A stretch of DNA of 64,000 nucleotides from Terrisporobacter glycolicus ATCC 14880 = DSM 1288 (GTDB lineage: Bacteria; Bacillota; Clostridia; Peptostreptococcales; Peptostreptococcaceae): positions 1,240,001 to 1,304,000 of the forward strand of contig NZ_CP117523.1 of the NCBI RefSeq assembly GCF_036812735.1, in the 5' to 3' direction. The notes below the pieces were generated by a model. It was given only the letters and a program-made list of their open reading frames with translations, was not told the DNA's origin and did not search any database. A program made the translations under genes and the position numbers. This document shows, in pieces, positions 51,651-59,839 of this stretch (position 1 is the first letter of the stretch; each line of letters opens with the position of its first letter).

Positions 51651-52434
51651 AAAGAAAAAACACAATAATTTAGATAATGAAAATATGGATGATATGGCAA
51701 TGGAAGAAATTGACAAAGAAATGAATGATTTTTATATAGATAAAGAGAAAATAGATGATATAAAATATAGCTTTGATAAAGATAGCATCATAAAGAATGC
51801 TATAGATAAAGCAGAAGGAGATATATCTAAGAGTAAAAATAAGAAAAGATATGTTAAAATAGTAGCTAGCATAGTCATTTTATTATCTATAGGAGTATAT
51901 AGTCCAGCATTAGCTTATTATGTAAAGCCAGTAATGGTAGCTTTGGAAAAAATAAATGATGTTTTAAAAGTAGATGAAATAAGCGCTGCCTTAGAGTTGG
52001 ACACAATAATTCCAAAGGCTGTAGTAGAGGATAATAAAATTCACTTTGTAAAAATAACGAGATACAAGGTAGATAAAAAGAAAGAAAGCAATGACAGTAA
52101 TAATAAAAATACAGTTTATGATGAGTATGGAGTAGTTAATTTTATACATAAAATGTCTAATCAAATTATCAATCCAGCTGATGGCAAAAAGTTTGGAGTG
52201 ATAAAGATAACTCCTAAAAACATTGAAATAGCACTAAATTCAATAAATAATATAAAAAACAAAGAGGCTAAGGAATATTTAGAAAAAGAACTTACAAAAT
52301 GGAAAAATGGAAATTTTAATAATGCAGTGGAAGTACATAATTATGTATGGCATATGCTAGACGGACAAATTGGAATAGCATCAACTCTAGATAAGAAAGA
52401 GATAAATAAAATTAAAGAAAAATATTTTAAGTAA
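51643..52434 (+). CDS. Probable membrane-bound anti-sigma factor
   Basis: A 263-residue single-pass protein. The acidic cytosolic N-terminus (about 1-70) could bind the sigma factor, one membrane helix spans about 75-95, and an extracytoplasmic domain (about 96-263) follows, including FVKITRYKVDKKKE and a C-terminal VHNYVWHMLDGQIGIAS block resembling DUF6241-like clostridial proteins (uncertain). No HXXXCXXC zinc anti-sigma motif is present. It overlaps the ECF gene, so translation is coupled. The anti-sigma role is inferred from context. Confidence 0.75.
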   Translation: MIEKKKHNNLDNENMDDMAMEEIDKEMNDFYIDKEKIDDIKYSFDKDSIIKNAIDKAEGDISKSKNKKRYVKIVASIVILLSIGVYSPALAYYVKPVMVALEKINDVLKVDEISAALELDTIIPKAVVEDNKIHFVKITRYKVDKKKESNDSNNKNTVYDEYGVVNFIHKMSNQIINPADGKKFGVIKITPKNIEIALNSINNIKNKEAKEYLEKELTKWKNGNFNNAVEVHNYVWHMLDGQIGIASTLDKKEINKIKEKYFK

Positions 52435-52473
52435 AATAAAAGTGTAGGAATTTTTATTTATGAAAAGTAATAT

Positions 52474-52505
52474 ATAAGGATGAGGGTGAATCTCATCCTT
52501 TATTT
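52474..52505 (+). terminator. Terminator after the ECF operon
   Basis: AAGGATGAG and CTCATCCTT around a 7-nt loop, then TATTTAT. Confidence 0.75.
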
Positions 52506-52569
52506 ATGAAAAATTGATAAGTAATAATTATTATGGCAAAATAAATAATATGATAAAGGAGGAATTTTC

Positions 52570-53328
52570 ATGAATATATTAATAACTAACGACGATGGAA
52601 TATTTGCAGATGGAATTATAGAATTAGCAAAAGAAATATCTAAAATAGCAAATGTTTATGTAGTTGCACCAGAAAGTCAAAAAAGTGCTACGGGACATTC
52701 TATAACAATACATAGTCCTATAATGGTACAAGAAGCTTATATTTCAGATAATATAAAGGCCTATTCCATATCAGGAACACCAGCAGACTGTGTAAAAGTG
52801 GGAATAGATGCTGTATTTAAGGATATAGACTTTGATTTAGTTTTAAGTGGAATAAACAATGGTCCTAATTTGGGAACAGATGTTATATATTCAGGCACTG
52901 TGTCAGCAGCAATAGAAGGGCTTGTTTTAAATAAACCATCAATTGCAGTGTCATATAATGAATTTAAAGTTAAAAGTGAAGTCTATAAAGAAGCAGCTAA
53001 ATATGTAGCTATGCTTGTAGAAAATATTAAAGATAAATTGAATTTATTTAATGACTGTATATTAAATGTAAATATACCTAATACAAAAATAAAAGGAAGT
53101 AAGATAACTAAGTTGGGAGAAAGAAAATACGATAATGTAATGGAAGAAAGGATAAGTCCTTTTGGGCAACGATATTTTTGGATAGGAGGAAATATTAGAG
53201 AATTAGATCAAGATGAAGATAGTGATATTACTTGTGTTAATGATGGTTATATTTCCATAACACCTGTCAATATTGAAATGACTAATTTTAAAAAGTTTGA
53301 AATGCTAAAAGATATAGAAATTTTATAG
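52570..53328 (+). CDS. surE: 5'/3'-nucleotidase SurE
   Basis: A 252-residue metal-dependent nucleoside monophosphatase. Metal and catalytic residues are visible: NDDG (Asn7, Asp8, Asp9), Ser39 in PESQKSATGHSIT, and Asn in LSGINNGPNLGTDVIYSGTVSAA (about 93-115). SGTPADCVKVG is also typical. AGGAGG precedes ATG 52570. Monocistronic between two terminators. Confidence 0.96.
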   Translation: MNILITNDDGIFADGIIELAKEISKIANVYVVAPESQKSATGHSITIHSPIMVQEAYISDNIKAYSISGTPADCVKVGIDAVFKDIDFDLVLSGINNGPNLGTDVIYSGTVSAAIEGLVLNKPSIAVSYNEFKVKSEVYKEAAKYVAMLVENIKDKLNLFNDCILNVNIPNTKIKGSKITKLGERKYDNVMEERISPFGQRYFWIGGNIRELDQDEDSDITCVNDGYISITPVNIEMTNFKKFEMLKDIEIL

Positions 53329-53383
53329 TAGATTTTATTAAAAGTTAGATTATATTGAAAAAATATATAGTATATAAATTTAT

Positions 53384-53416
53384 AAAAAGTCAGTAGGTGT
53401 TTACTGGCTTTTTTAT
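53384..53416 (+). terminator. Intrinsic terminator after surE
   Basis: AAAAAGTCAGTA and TACTGGCTTTTT (one G-U) with a T-tract. Confidence 0.9.
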
Positions 53417-53467
53417 TTATAAAATATTAAATATGAATATTGAAACTGTTAAAATCAATTTAATTCC

Positions 53468-53511
53468 TTGACAAGTAATATTTATATGATTATAATTGAT
53501 AACAATTATCA
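53468..53511 (+). promoter_or_regulatory. Consensus promoter abutting a Fur-like box
   Basis: Perfect TTGACA-N17-TATAAT (53468-53496). Directly after the -10, TGATAACAATTATCA (53497-53511) matches the 7-1-7 Fur box TGATAATNATTATCA at 14 of 15 positions. Bound Fur would cover the transcript start. The leader to the ZIP start is about 150 nt. Confidence 0.75.
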
Positions 53512-53651
53512 ATTGTGGGTATAAATATAACGATATAGTTATTATAAATATGAAAAATCTATCAATAGTAAGTATGATTTCTAGAAAATTATTTTATTTT
53601 TATAAAGTTTTATATGTACTTAAATTATATGAAGAATGGGGGTATAGAATA

Positions 53652-54431
53652 ATGAATACAATGATTGGAATTTTAATACCGCTTGTAGGTACTACATTAG
53701 GTGCTGCTTGTGTTTTTATAATGAAAAAAGAGATTAATGCATTAGTTAATAAAGGTTTACTTGGTTTTGCTTCAGGTGTAATGATTGCTGCCTCTGTATG
53801 GTCATTAATAATACCAGCTATTAATATGAGTAGTAATATGGGCAAATTAGCTTTTGCTCCGGCTGCAATAGGAATTCTTGTAGGCATAGGATTCATGCTT
53901 ATATTAGATACGATTATTCCTCACTTGCATTATAATAATAATAAACCAGAAGGATTAAAAAGTGAAAAAATAAGAAAAACAACTATGCTCGTATTAGCAG
54001 TTGCTCTTCATAATATACCAGAGGGAATGGCAGTGGGAGTAGTGTTTGCAGGAGTTATAAGTCAAGAAAGTACAATAACTATGGCTGGAGCATTAATACT
54101 TTCAATAGGAATAGCAATTCAAAATTTTCCAGAAGGAGCCATAATTTCCATGCCATTAAGAAGTGAAGGTATGAGTAAATCAAAATCATTTCTTTATGGA
54201 TTTTTATCTGGTGTAGTGGAGCCTATTGGTGCAGTATTAACTATTTTATTTTCAACAACTATTCAACCTTTAATGCCATATCTTTTATCTTTTGCTGCTG
54301 GAGCTATGATTTATGTGGTTGTAGAAGAATTAATACCAGAAGCATCTGTGGGAGAACATTCCAATATAGGAACTATTGGATTTGGATTAGGTTTTGTAAT
54401 AATGATGATTTTAGATGTAGCATTAGGATAA
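53652..54431 (+). CDS. ZIP-family metal transporter
   Basis: A 259-residue transporter with about eight helices, related to ZupT. Helix 4 carries HNIPEGMAVGVVFAG and helix 5 NFPEGAIISMPLR, the metal path. LEEL-type region reads VVEELIPEA. HYNNN and similar lie in a His/Asn-containing loop. ATG 53652 follows a GGGGG site; an upstream in-frame extension from 53496 starts inside the operator and is rejected. The Fur-like operator suggests that Fe(II) uptake, possibly with zinc or manganese, is the physiological job. Confidence 0.92.
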   Translation: MNTMIGILIPLVGTTLGAACVFIMKKEINALVNKGLLGFASGVMIAASVWSLIIPAINMSSNMGKLAFAPAAIGILVGIGFMLILDTIIPHLHYNNNKPEGLKSEKIRKTTMLVLAVALHNIPEGMAVGVVFAGVISQESTITMAGALILSIGIAIQNFPEGAIISMPLRSEGMSKSKSFLYGFLSGVVEPIGAVLTILFSTTIQPLMPYLLSFAAGAMIYVVVEELIPEASVGEHSNIGTIGFGLGFVIMMILDVALG

Positions 54432-54481
54432 TAGATTAATTATAAAGTATTCTTAAGAAAATACAAAGAGCTAACTTGATT

Positions 54482-54523
54482 AAAAAATGTGCTTACAAAT
54501 AACATAGTTATGTTATTGTAAGT
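54482..54523 (-). terminator. Minus-strand terminator of the LysR gene
   Basis: CTTACAAATAACATA (54492-54506) pairs with TATGTTATTGTAAG (54509-54522) with one bulge. On the minus strand CACATTTTTT follows. An alternative 16-bp perfect pairing, 54497-54512 with 54528-54543, competes with it. Confidence 0.65.
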
Positions 54524-54573
54524 ACAGCATAACTATGTTATTTATAGATAATATATTTTCATATACTATTAAT

Positions 54574-55455
54574 TTAAATATTATTTATTTTTAAAATATG
54601 ATTTTTAAATTCATTTATGAATTTTGAATTTAAATTATTTTTATTCCATCCCATGTAAATAGATTTATAACCAATATCTTCTTTTATATTTAATATGGAA
54701 ATTTCATTCGTATTTATCATAGGTGTGTTTGGAACTATAGTGATTCCTGCGCCAGCAGCTACTAATCCAACTAACATACCTGCCTCACTAGGTTGTACAG
54801 ATACTTTTGGAGTATAATCAATAAATTTAGTATAAGAAATCCCTTTATTGCTGCAGCCTTTATCATAAACTACAAATAATTCATTTTTTAACTCTGAGAG
54901 TGAGACTTCAGTTTTATTTGAAAGATGGTGTGATTTTGATGTTACTAAAACATACTTTTGTTTACTAACCAATACAGTTTGAATCTCAGGATAATTATTA
55001 ATACAACTAATATCATCAAAAAATCCTAAGTCAGTTTTTCTAGTGCTAAGATTATTTAAGATTTTTTCCACAGAAGTATTGTTAAATTTAAATTTAATAT
55101 CTGAATGTACTTCAAGAAAACCACTAATTATAAAAGGAATAAAACTAGTTCCAACACACTCAGTATATGAAAGAGATATATTTTTTTCTTGGTCATTTTT
55201 CATATATTTTAACTCTTCAATACCTTTCTCAATATCATTTAATGCTAGCTTAGCATAATTTAAAAATACTTCTCCAAATCTGGTGATCTCAATATTTCTA
55301 CCATTTTTTTCGAAAAGTGGGACATCTAACTCTTCTTCTAGTTTAGAAATAGCCTTACTAAGTGCAGGCTGTGTTACTGACAATATATTAGAAGCAGTTG
55401 TAAAGTTCTTAGTTTTTGCAATGGTTATAAAATATTCTAAATGTTGCAAGTTCAT
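54574..55455 (-). CDS. LysR-family transcriptional regulator
   Basis: A 293-residue regulator. The N-terminal winged helix (about 1-60) reads MNLQHLEYFITIAKTKNFTTASNIL then TQPALSKAISKLEEELDVPLFEK. The effector-binding domain spans about 90-290. AGGAG precedes ATG 55455. It is divergent from the ferredoxin-nitroreductase gene, which is its most likely target. Effector unknown. Confidence 0.93.
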   Translation of the reverse strand: MNLQHLEYFITIAKTKNFTTASNILSVTQPALSKAISKLEEELDVPLFEKNGRNIEITRFGEVFLNYAKLALNDIEKGIEELKYMKNDQEKNISLSYTECVGTSFIPFIISGFLEVHSDIKFKFNNTSVEKILNNLSTRKTDLGFFDDISCINNYPEIQTVLVSKQKYVLVTSKSHHLSNKTEVSLSELKNELFVVYDKGCSNKGISYTKFIDYTPKVSVQPSEAGMLVGLVAAGAGITIVPNTPMINTNEISILNIKEDIGYKSIYMGWNKNNLNSKFINEFKNHILKINNI

Positions 55456-55670
55456 AATTATTCTCCTTAAAAATAAAAAATCAATATATATAACTAAAAG
55501 TTATTATTATATGAATAATAGCCATTAGACCTTTTTAAAATTATAGTGATATAATAACAATATATTGATTAAAAATCTAGATAAATTAGTAATTAATTAT
55601 AAATTATTTTTATATATTTTATAATGAAATTATTAACTTATTAAAGCAGTAAAAATGGTGGAGGTTAAAA

Positions 55671-56492
55671 ATGTTTAATGTAGATAAAGAAAAATGTATA
55701 GGATGTACTAAGTGTATGAAAGACTGCCCAGTAAATGATATTTTTATAGAGAATAATAAAGCTAATATAAAAAATCAAGCTTGTATGAAATGTGGTCATT
55801 GTGTAGCAGTCTGTCCAACTATGGCAATTTCAACAGATGATTATAATATGTATGATGTTGTTGAATATGAAAAGGAAAATTTTGAAGTAGTATCTGAAAA
55901 TCTATTAAATTTTATAAAATTTAGAAGAAGTGTGAGAAACTTTAAAAATAAAGAAATTGAAAAAGAAAAAATAGAAAAAATAATAGAAGCAGGTAGATTC
56001 ACACAAACAGCAAATAATAGTCAAGATGTATCTTATACTGTAGTTACTAATAAAATAGAAGCATTAAAAGAATTAGCTTTTGAAAGTTTAAATAAAAAAG
56101 GTGAATATATTCTTAATAATTTAACTCCTGAAACAGAATATTTAAAAAGATATGCTACTTTATGGACTAATTTTTATAAAGCATATAAAGAAGATCCAAT
56201 TAAAAATGATAAATTATTTTTTAATGCACCATTAGTAATAATTGTGACCGCTAATAATGAGTTTAATGGAGCGTTAGCTTCTTCAAATATGAATCTTATG
56301 GTAGATGCTTTAGGTCTTGGAACTTTTTATAGTGGATTTTTAAAAATAGCATCTGAGAATAATAAAGAAATATTAGATTTACTAGAAATAAAAGATAATC
56401 AAAAGATTGCTGCATGCATGGTTGTAGGATATCCAAATGTTAAATATAAAAGAACAGCTCCAAGAAAAGAAGCAGAAATAAATTGGATATAA
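55671..56492 (+). CDS. Ferredoxin-nitroreductase fusion protein
   Basis: A 273-residue protein with two N-terminal [4Fe-4S] motifs (CIGCTKCMKDCP at about 9-20 and CMKCGHCVAVCP at about 38-49) and a flavin nitroreductase domain (about 80-270). The latter starts IKFRRSVRNFKNKEI with GRFTQTANNSQD and the late LGLGTFYSGFL and ACMVVGYPNVKYKR. It probably reduces an organic substrate with ferredoxin-like electrons. GGAGGT precedes ATG 55671. The divergent LysR gene probably controls it. Confidence 0.92.
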   Translation: MFNVDKEKCIGCTKCMKDCPVNDIFIENNKANIKNQACMKCGHCVAVCPTMAISTDDYNMYDVVEYEKENFEVVSENLLNFIKFRRSVRNFKNKEIEKEKIEKIIEAGRFTQTANNSQDVSYTVVTNKIEALKELAFESLNKKGEYILNNLTPETEYLKRYATLWTNFYKAYKEDPIKNDKLFFNAPLVIIVTANNEFNGALASSNMNLMVDALGLGTFYSGFLKIASENNKEILDLLEIKDNQKIAACMVVGYPNVKYKRTAPRKEAEINWI

Positions 56493-56550
56493 AATATTAA
56501 TTTTATCGTTTTTATATTTAGTATAAATATTATGTTTCATATTATATAAT

Positions 56551-56583
56551 AAGATATAAGTAAAGATATAAGTAAAGATATAA
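56551..56583 (+). repeat. Tandem 12-bp repeat, almost three copies
   Basis: AAGATATAAGTA repeated twice exactly, then a partial third copy, ending just before the AAGGAG site of the next gene. It could vary in copy number by slippage and alter spacing upstream of that gene. Confidence 0.8.
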
Positions 56584-56594
56584 AGGAGAATAAT

Positions 56595-56810
56595 ATGAAA
56601 TATACTAAAGAAGAAATGGATATAATAAGTGAAAAAATAGTAGAAATGATAAAAGAAAAAGAAGAAATGAGAATCGGTAAGATAGCGAAGGTGCTTATAC
56701 ACTCAGGTTTAGTTAATTCTAGTTATGAAGTTGATAAAGTGCTTAAATATAGAAAAGATTTATTTGTAAGTCCAAAGATGGGAATTTGGAGACTTGTAGA
56801 AAGTGAATAA
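56595..56810 (+). CDS. Small helical protein of unknown function, 71 residues
   Basis: Starts at ATG 56595 behind AAGGAG. The sequence is charged and helical at first (MKYTKEEMDIISEKIVEM), then RIGKIAKVLIHSGLVNSS, DKVLKYRKDLF and GIWRLVESE, which suggests a small winged-helix-like fold. A terminator-like hairpin follows. DNA binding is possible but not shown. Confidence 0.7.
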   Translation: MKYTKEEMDIISEKIVEMIKEKEEMRIGKIAKVLIHSGLVNSSYEVDKVLKYRKDLFVSPKMGIWRLVESE

Positions 56811-56827
56811 AATTTATAAAGATGAGT

Positions 56828-56863
56828 AAGAGCTGTAAATAATTTATTTACAGCTCTTATTTA
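56828..56863 (+). terminator. Hairpin terminator
   Basis: AAGAGCTGTAAATAA and the near-perfect TTTATTTACAGCTCTT, followed by an AT-rich, weak T-tract. Confidence 0.7.
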
Positions 56864-56911
56864 TATTTATACAATAAAAGTATAAGACAAAATATGGTAA
56901 AAGGGGAAATT

Positions 56912-57793
56912 ATGATGGAGAGTAAAAGAAAAAGGGTTAGAAAACCTGATTGGTTTAAAGTTACTTATGACAGTGAAGTAGGTAGTATAGAAAAAATGAT
57001 GGAAGATGATTCACTGCATACAGTGTGCAAAGAAGCAAATTGTCCTAATAGGGGTGAATGTTATAAAAAAAGAACAGTAACGTTTATGATAATGGGGAAC
57101 CAATGCTCTAGAAATTGTAAATTTTGTAATGTAACTAATGGTGAACCTACACATTTAGATCCACTTGAGCCTTTACATGTTGCGGAGTCTGTTAAAAAAT
57201 TAGACTTAAAGCATGTGGTTATAACAAGTGTTACTAGAGATGATTTAGAAGATGGTGGGGCAAATCATTTTGCAAAAACTATTAAAGAGGTTAAAAAATT
57301 AAATCCGGGGGTAACAATAGAAGTTCTTATTCCTGATTTAAAAGGGAAAGATAAAAATTTAGATATAATAATAAATGCAAAGCCCGATGTTATTAATCAT
57401 AATATGGAAACTATAGAGAGACTATATGAAAAAGTTAGACCAGAGGCATTATATGATAGATCTTTATATGTATTAAAATATGTAAAAGAAAATACACCGG
57501 AAATTCTTACCAAAACTGGGATTATGGTAGGTCTTGGTGAAAAAGATGAAGAGATATATAAGCTTATGGATGATGTTTTACAAGTAGGGTGTGATATTTT
57601 TACCATAGGTCAATATTTACAACCAACTAGAAAACATGTGGATGTGGAAGAATATGTTTCACTTGAGAAATTCGAAGAATATAGAAAAATTGGAGTGGAA
57701 AAAGGATTTAGATTTATAGCAAGTAGCCCATTAGTTAGAAGTTCTTATAAGGCTGCAGATGCATTGGAAGCAAAAGCAGTAGAGAGGGGATAA
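56912..57793 (+). CDS. lipA: Lipoyl synthase
   Basis: A radical SAM enzyme that inserts two sulfurs into protein-bound octanoate. Its 293 residues show the auxiliary cluster motif CKEANCPNRGEC (about 40-51), the radical SAM motif CSRNCKFC (about 66-73) and the C-terminal RSSY cluster ligand (VRSSYKA). ATG 56912 (or 56915) follows AAAGGGGA; ATG 56894 has no ribosome binding site. The lipoate-protein ligase gene begins 4 bases after the stop, so synthesis and salvage of lipoate are coupled. Confidence 0.96.
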   Translation: MMESKRKRVRKPDWFKVTYDSEVGSIEKMMEDDSLHTVCKEANCPNRGECYKKRTVTFMIMGNQCSRNCKFCNVTNGEPTHLDPLEPLHVAESVKKLDLKHVVITSVTRDDLEDGGANHFAKTIKEVKKLNPGVTIEVLIPDLKGKDKNLDIIINAKPDVINHNMETIERLYEKVRPEALYDRSLYVLKYVKENTPEILTKTGIMVGLGEKDEEIYKLMDDVLQVGCDIFTIGQYLQPTRKHVDVEEYVSLEKFEEYRKIGVEKGFRFIASSPLVRSSYKAADALEAKAVERG

Positions 57794-57796
57794 AAC

Positions 57797-58780
57797 ATGA
57801 TTTATATAAATAGTAACTCGACTAGTCCATATTTTAACTTTGCATTGGAAGAATACTTGATGACTGAGAAGGATTTGGCAGATGATGAAATATTTTTATT
57901 TTGGAGAACAAATCCTACAGTAATGATTGGAAGATATCAAAATACATACTGTGAAATTAATGAAAAATATATAAAAGAAAACAATATAAATGTAGTAAGA
58001 CGTAACTCTGGTGGAGGTACTATTTACACTGATATGGGAGCTTGGCAATTTACATTTATAGAAAATAATCATAAAGAAAATGGTATTTCTTTTGGCAAAT
58101 TTACAGCACCAATTGTTCAGGCTCTTAGACAAGAAAATATTGACGCACATTTTAATAGCAGAAATGATTTATTAATAGGAAATAAAAAGTTTTCTGGAAA
58201 TGCACAATATAGAAAAGATGATGTTATGTTGCACCATGGTTCTATCTTATTTAATACAGACATTAAAGCAATGGTTGAAAGTATAACTGTGGCAGAAGAT
58301 AAAATTATAGCGAAGGGTATAAAATCTGTTAGAGAAAGAGTAATAAATATTAGTGAAGTAATGGATAAAAATATTACTAGTGAAGACTTTAGAGACATTA
58401 TGTTAAAAAGTTTGTTAAAAGATAGCAAAGTCTATACTCTTACTGATGAAGATATTGAAGCTATAAATAAAATTAAAGAGGAAAAATTTGAATCATGGGA
58501 CTGGAATTATGGTAGAAATCCAGTATTTAATATTAATAGATGGAAAAGATTTGATGGTGGAAGAGTAGATTTTAAACTTGATATAAAAAAGGGGATAATT
58601 AAAGATTGTGCTATAGAAGGCGATTTTTTTCTAACTGGTGATATTTCTAATGTAGAAAAAGCTTTTATTAATTGTAAATATGATAAAGATGATATATATA
58701 AACTCTTAGATACATTGGATATAGACAAATTTTTTTATAAAATTACTAAGGATGATTTACTTGAATGTATAATTGATTAG
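57797..58780 (+). CDS. lplA: Lipoate-protein ligase A
   Basis: Attaches free lipoate to E2 or GcvH lysines by way of lipoyl-AMP. Its 327 residues contain the N-terminal NSNSTSPYFNFALEEYL, VVRRNSGGGTIYTDMGAWQFTF (about residues 73-94), the catalytic Lys region NKKFSGNAQYR and HHGSILF, and a C-terminal accessory domain (about 245-327) with RFDGGRVDFKLDIKKG, so it is the full two-domain type. It is in an operon with lipA, ended by a hairpin. Confidence 0.95.
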   Translation: MIYINSNSTSPYFNFALEEYLMTEKDLADDEIFLFWRTNPTVMIGRYQNTYCEINEKYIKENNINVVRRNSGGGTIYTDMGAWQFTFIENNHKENGISFGKFTAPIVQALRQENIDAHFNSRNDLLIGNKKFSGNAQYRKDDVMLHHGSILFNTDIKAMVESITVAEDKIIAKGIKSVRERVINISEVMDKNITSEDFRDIMLKSLLKDSKVYTLTDEDIEAINKIKEEKFESWDWNYGRNPVFNINRWKRFDGGRVDFKLDIKKGIIKDCAIEGDFFLTGDISNVEKAFINCKYDKDDIYKLLDTLDIDKFFYKITKDDLLECIID

Positions 58781-58814
58781 AGTGAAGTAATTTGTACAAG
58801 TATTAATTAATGAT

Positions 58815-58866
58815 AAAGGAGTAGTATTTTAAGGTTATTTACTTAAAATTATTACTCCTTTTTTTA
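58815..58866 (+). terminator. Intrinsic terminator after lplA
   Basis: A long stem AAAGGAGTAGTATTTTAAG against CTTAAAATTATTACTCCTTT with minor mismatches, then T7. Confidence 0.9.
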
Positions 58867-58869
58867 CAA

Positions 58870-58932
58870 AATATCTATAAAAATTATTTTCGTAATATTA
58901 ATATTTACAAAAATAATTTTTATAGATATTAT
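58870..58932 (+). promoter_or_regulatory. Promoter embedded in a 21-bp perfect inverted repeat
   Basis: Bases 58870-58890 and 58910-58930 are exact 21-bp inverse copies separated by 19 bp (left arm begins AATATCTATAAAAATT). The promoter TTTACA (58904-58909), 17-bp spacer, TATTAT (58927-58932) has its spacer and most of its -10 inside the right arm and its -35 in the loop. The adjacent gene encodes an RpiR-type regulator, so this is probably its operator. Confidence 0.75.
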
Positions 58933-58969
58933 ATTAGTAATAAATACTTTATTATAAGGAGGAAGAAAT

Positions 58970-59824
58970 ATGGAGAAGAATAAATCTATTATTGATATTA
59001 TTTTTACAGAATATAATAATTTTTTTGAAGCAGAAAAGAAAATTGCAGACTATATAGTAAATAATAGATCAGAACTAATCGATATGACTATTTCTGAGTT
59101 AGCAGAGTTTGCTGGTGTTAGCGAAGCAACAGTAACTAGATTTTGCAGAAAGTGTAATTTAAAGGGATTTCATCACCTGAAAATAACTTTAGCTAAGGAA
59201 GTTGTAGACTTGAAAAAAGATGAAATACCTATCTCTGGTAATGTAAGTGAGGATAATATAGCCTCTTCTCTTAATAATATTTTGTTTAATAAGATTGAAG
59301 AATTAAAACAAACAGTTTCTCTAATAGATGAAAATAATTTAAAAAAAATTTTAAATGTAATAAAAAAAGGACGAACTGTACAATTTGCAGCCGTTGGAAA
59401 TACAATACCAGTAGCTTTAGATGGTTGTTATAAATTTAATCAAATTGGAATAGTAGCCGTTGCTAATACAATATGGGAAACTCAAATTGCATATACTTAC
59501 AACTTATCATCAGAAGATGTGGTTATAATAATTTCGAATTCAGGAGCATCGAAGAGGTTAATTGATGTGGCTGAGGTAGCTATAAAACAAGGGGCAACAA
59601 TCATAGCAATAACCAATAGTAACAATTCACCTTTGGCCAGACTTTGCAATTATCATATAAAGACAGCAACTAGAGAAAAGTTATTTTTAGAAGAATATTA
59701 TTTTTCAAGAATTTCAGCTATGACTGTAATAGAGATACTTTATTTATTTTTAACTGTAGGAAAAGAAGATGTATATAAAAATCTTAGTAGGCATGAACAG
59801 TTAATTGCAGACGATAAGATTTAG
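58970..59824 (+). CDS. MurR/RpiR-family transcriptional regulator with SIS domain
   Basis: A 284-residue regulator. The N-terminal HTH (about 1-77) includes FEAEKKIADYIVNNRSEL and MTISELAEFAGVSEATVTRFCRK (about 35-57). The SIS sugar-phosphate-binding domain (about 120-265) includes FAAVGNTIPVALDG and VVIIISNSGASKRLIDVAE. AAGGAGG precedes ATG 58970. It leads the operon with rpiA and an aldo/keto reductase, and a 21-bp palindrome covers its promoter, suggesting autoregulation by a pentose or other sugar phosphate. Confidence 0.93.
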   Translation: MEKNKSIIDIIFTEYNNFFEAEKKIADYIVNNRSELIDMTISELAEFAGVSEATVTRFCRKCNLKGFHHLKITLAKEVVDLKKDEIPISGNVSEDNIASSLNNILFNKIEELKQTVSLIDENNLKKILNVIKKGRTVQFAAVGNTIPVALDGCYKFNQIGIVAVANTIWETQIAYTYNLSSEDVVIIISNSGASKRLIDVAEVAIKQGATIIAITNSNNSPLARLCNYHIKTATREKLFLEEYYFSRISAMTVIEILYLFLTVGKEDVYKNLSRHEQLIADDKI

Positions 59825-59839
59825 GGGGAGGACAAAGCC

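Noticed and set aside
53496-53651. In-frame upstream extension of the ZIP transporter
   Set aside because: It would start inside the Fur-like box and last base of the -10, has no ribosome binding site, and its sequence is not transporter-like. ATG 53652 has a GGGGG site.
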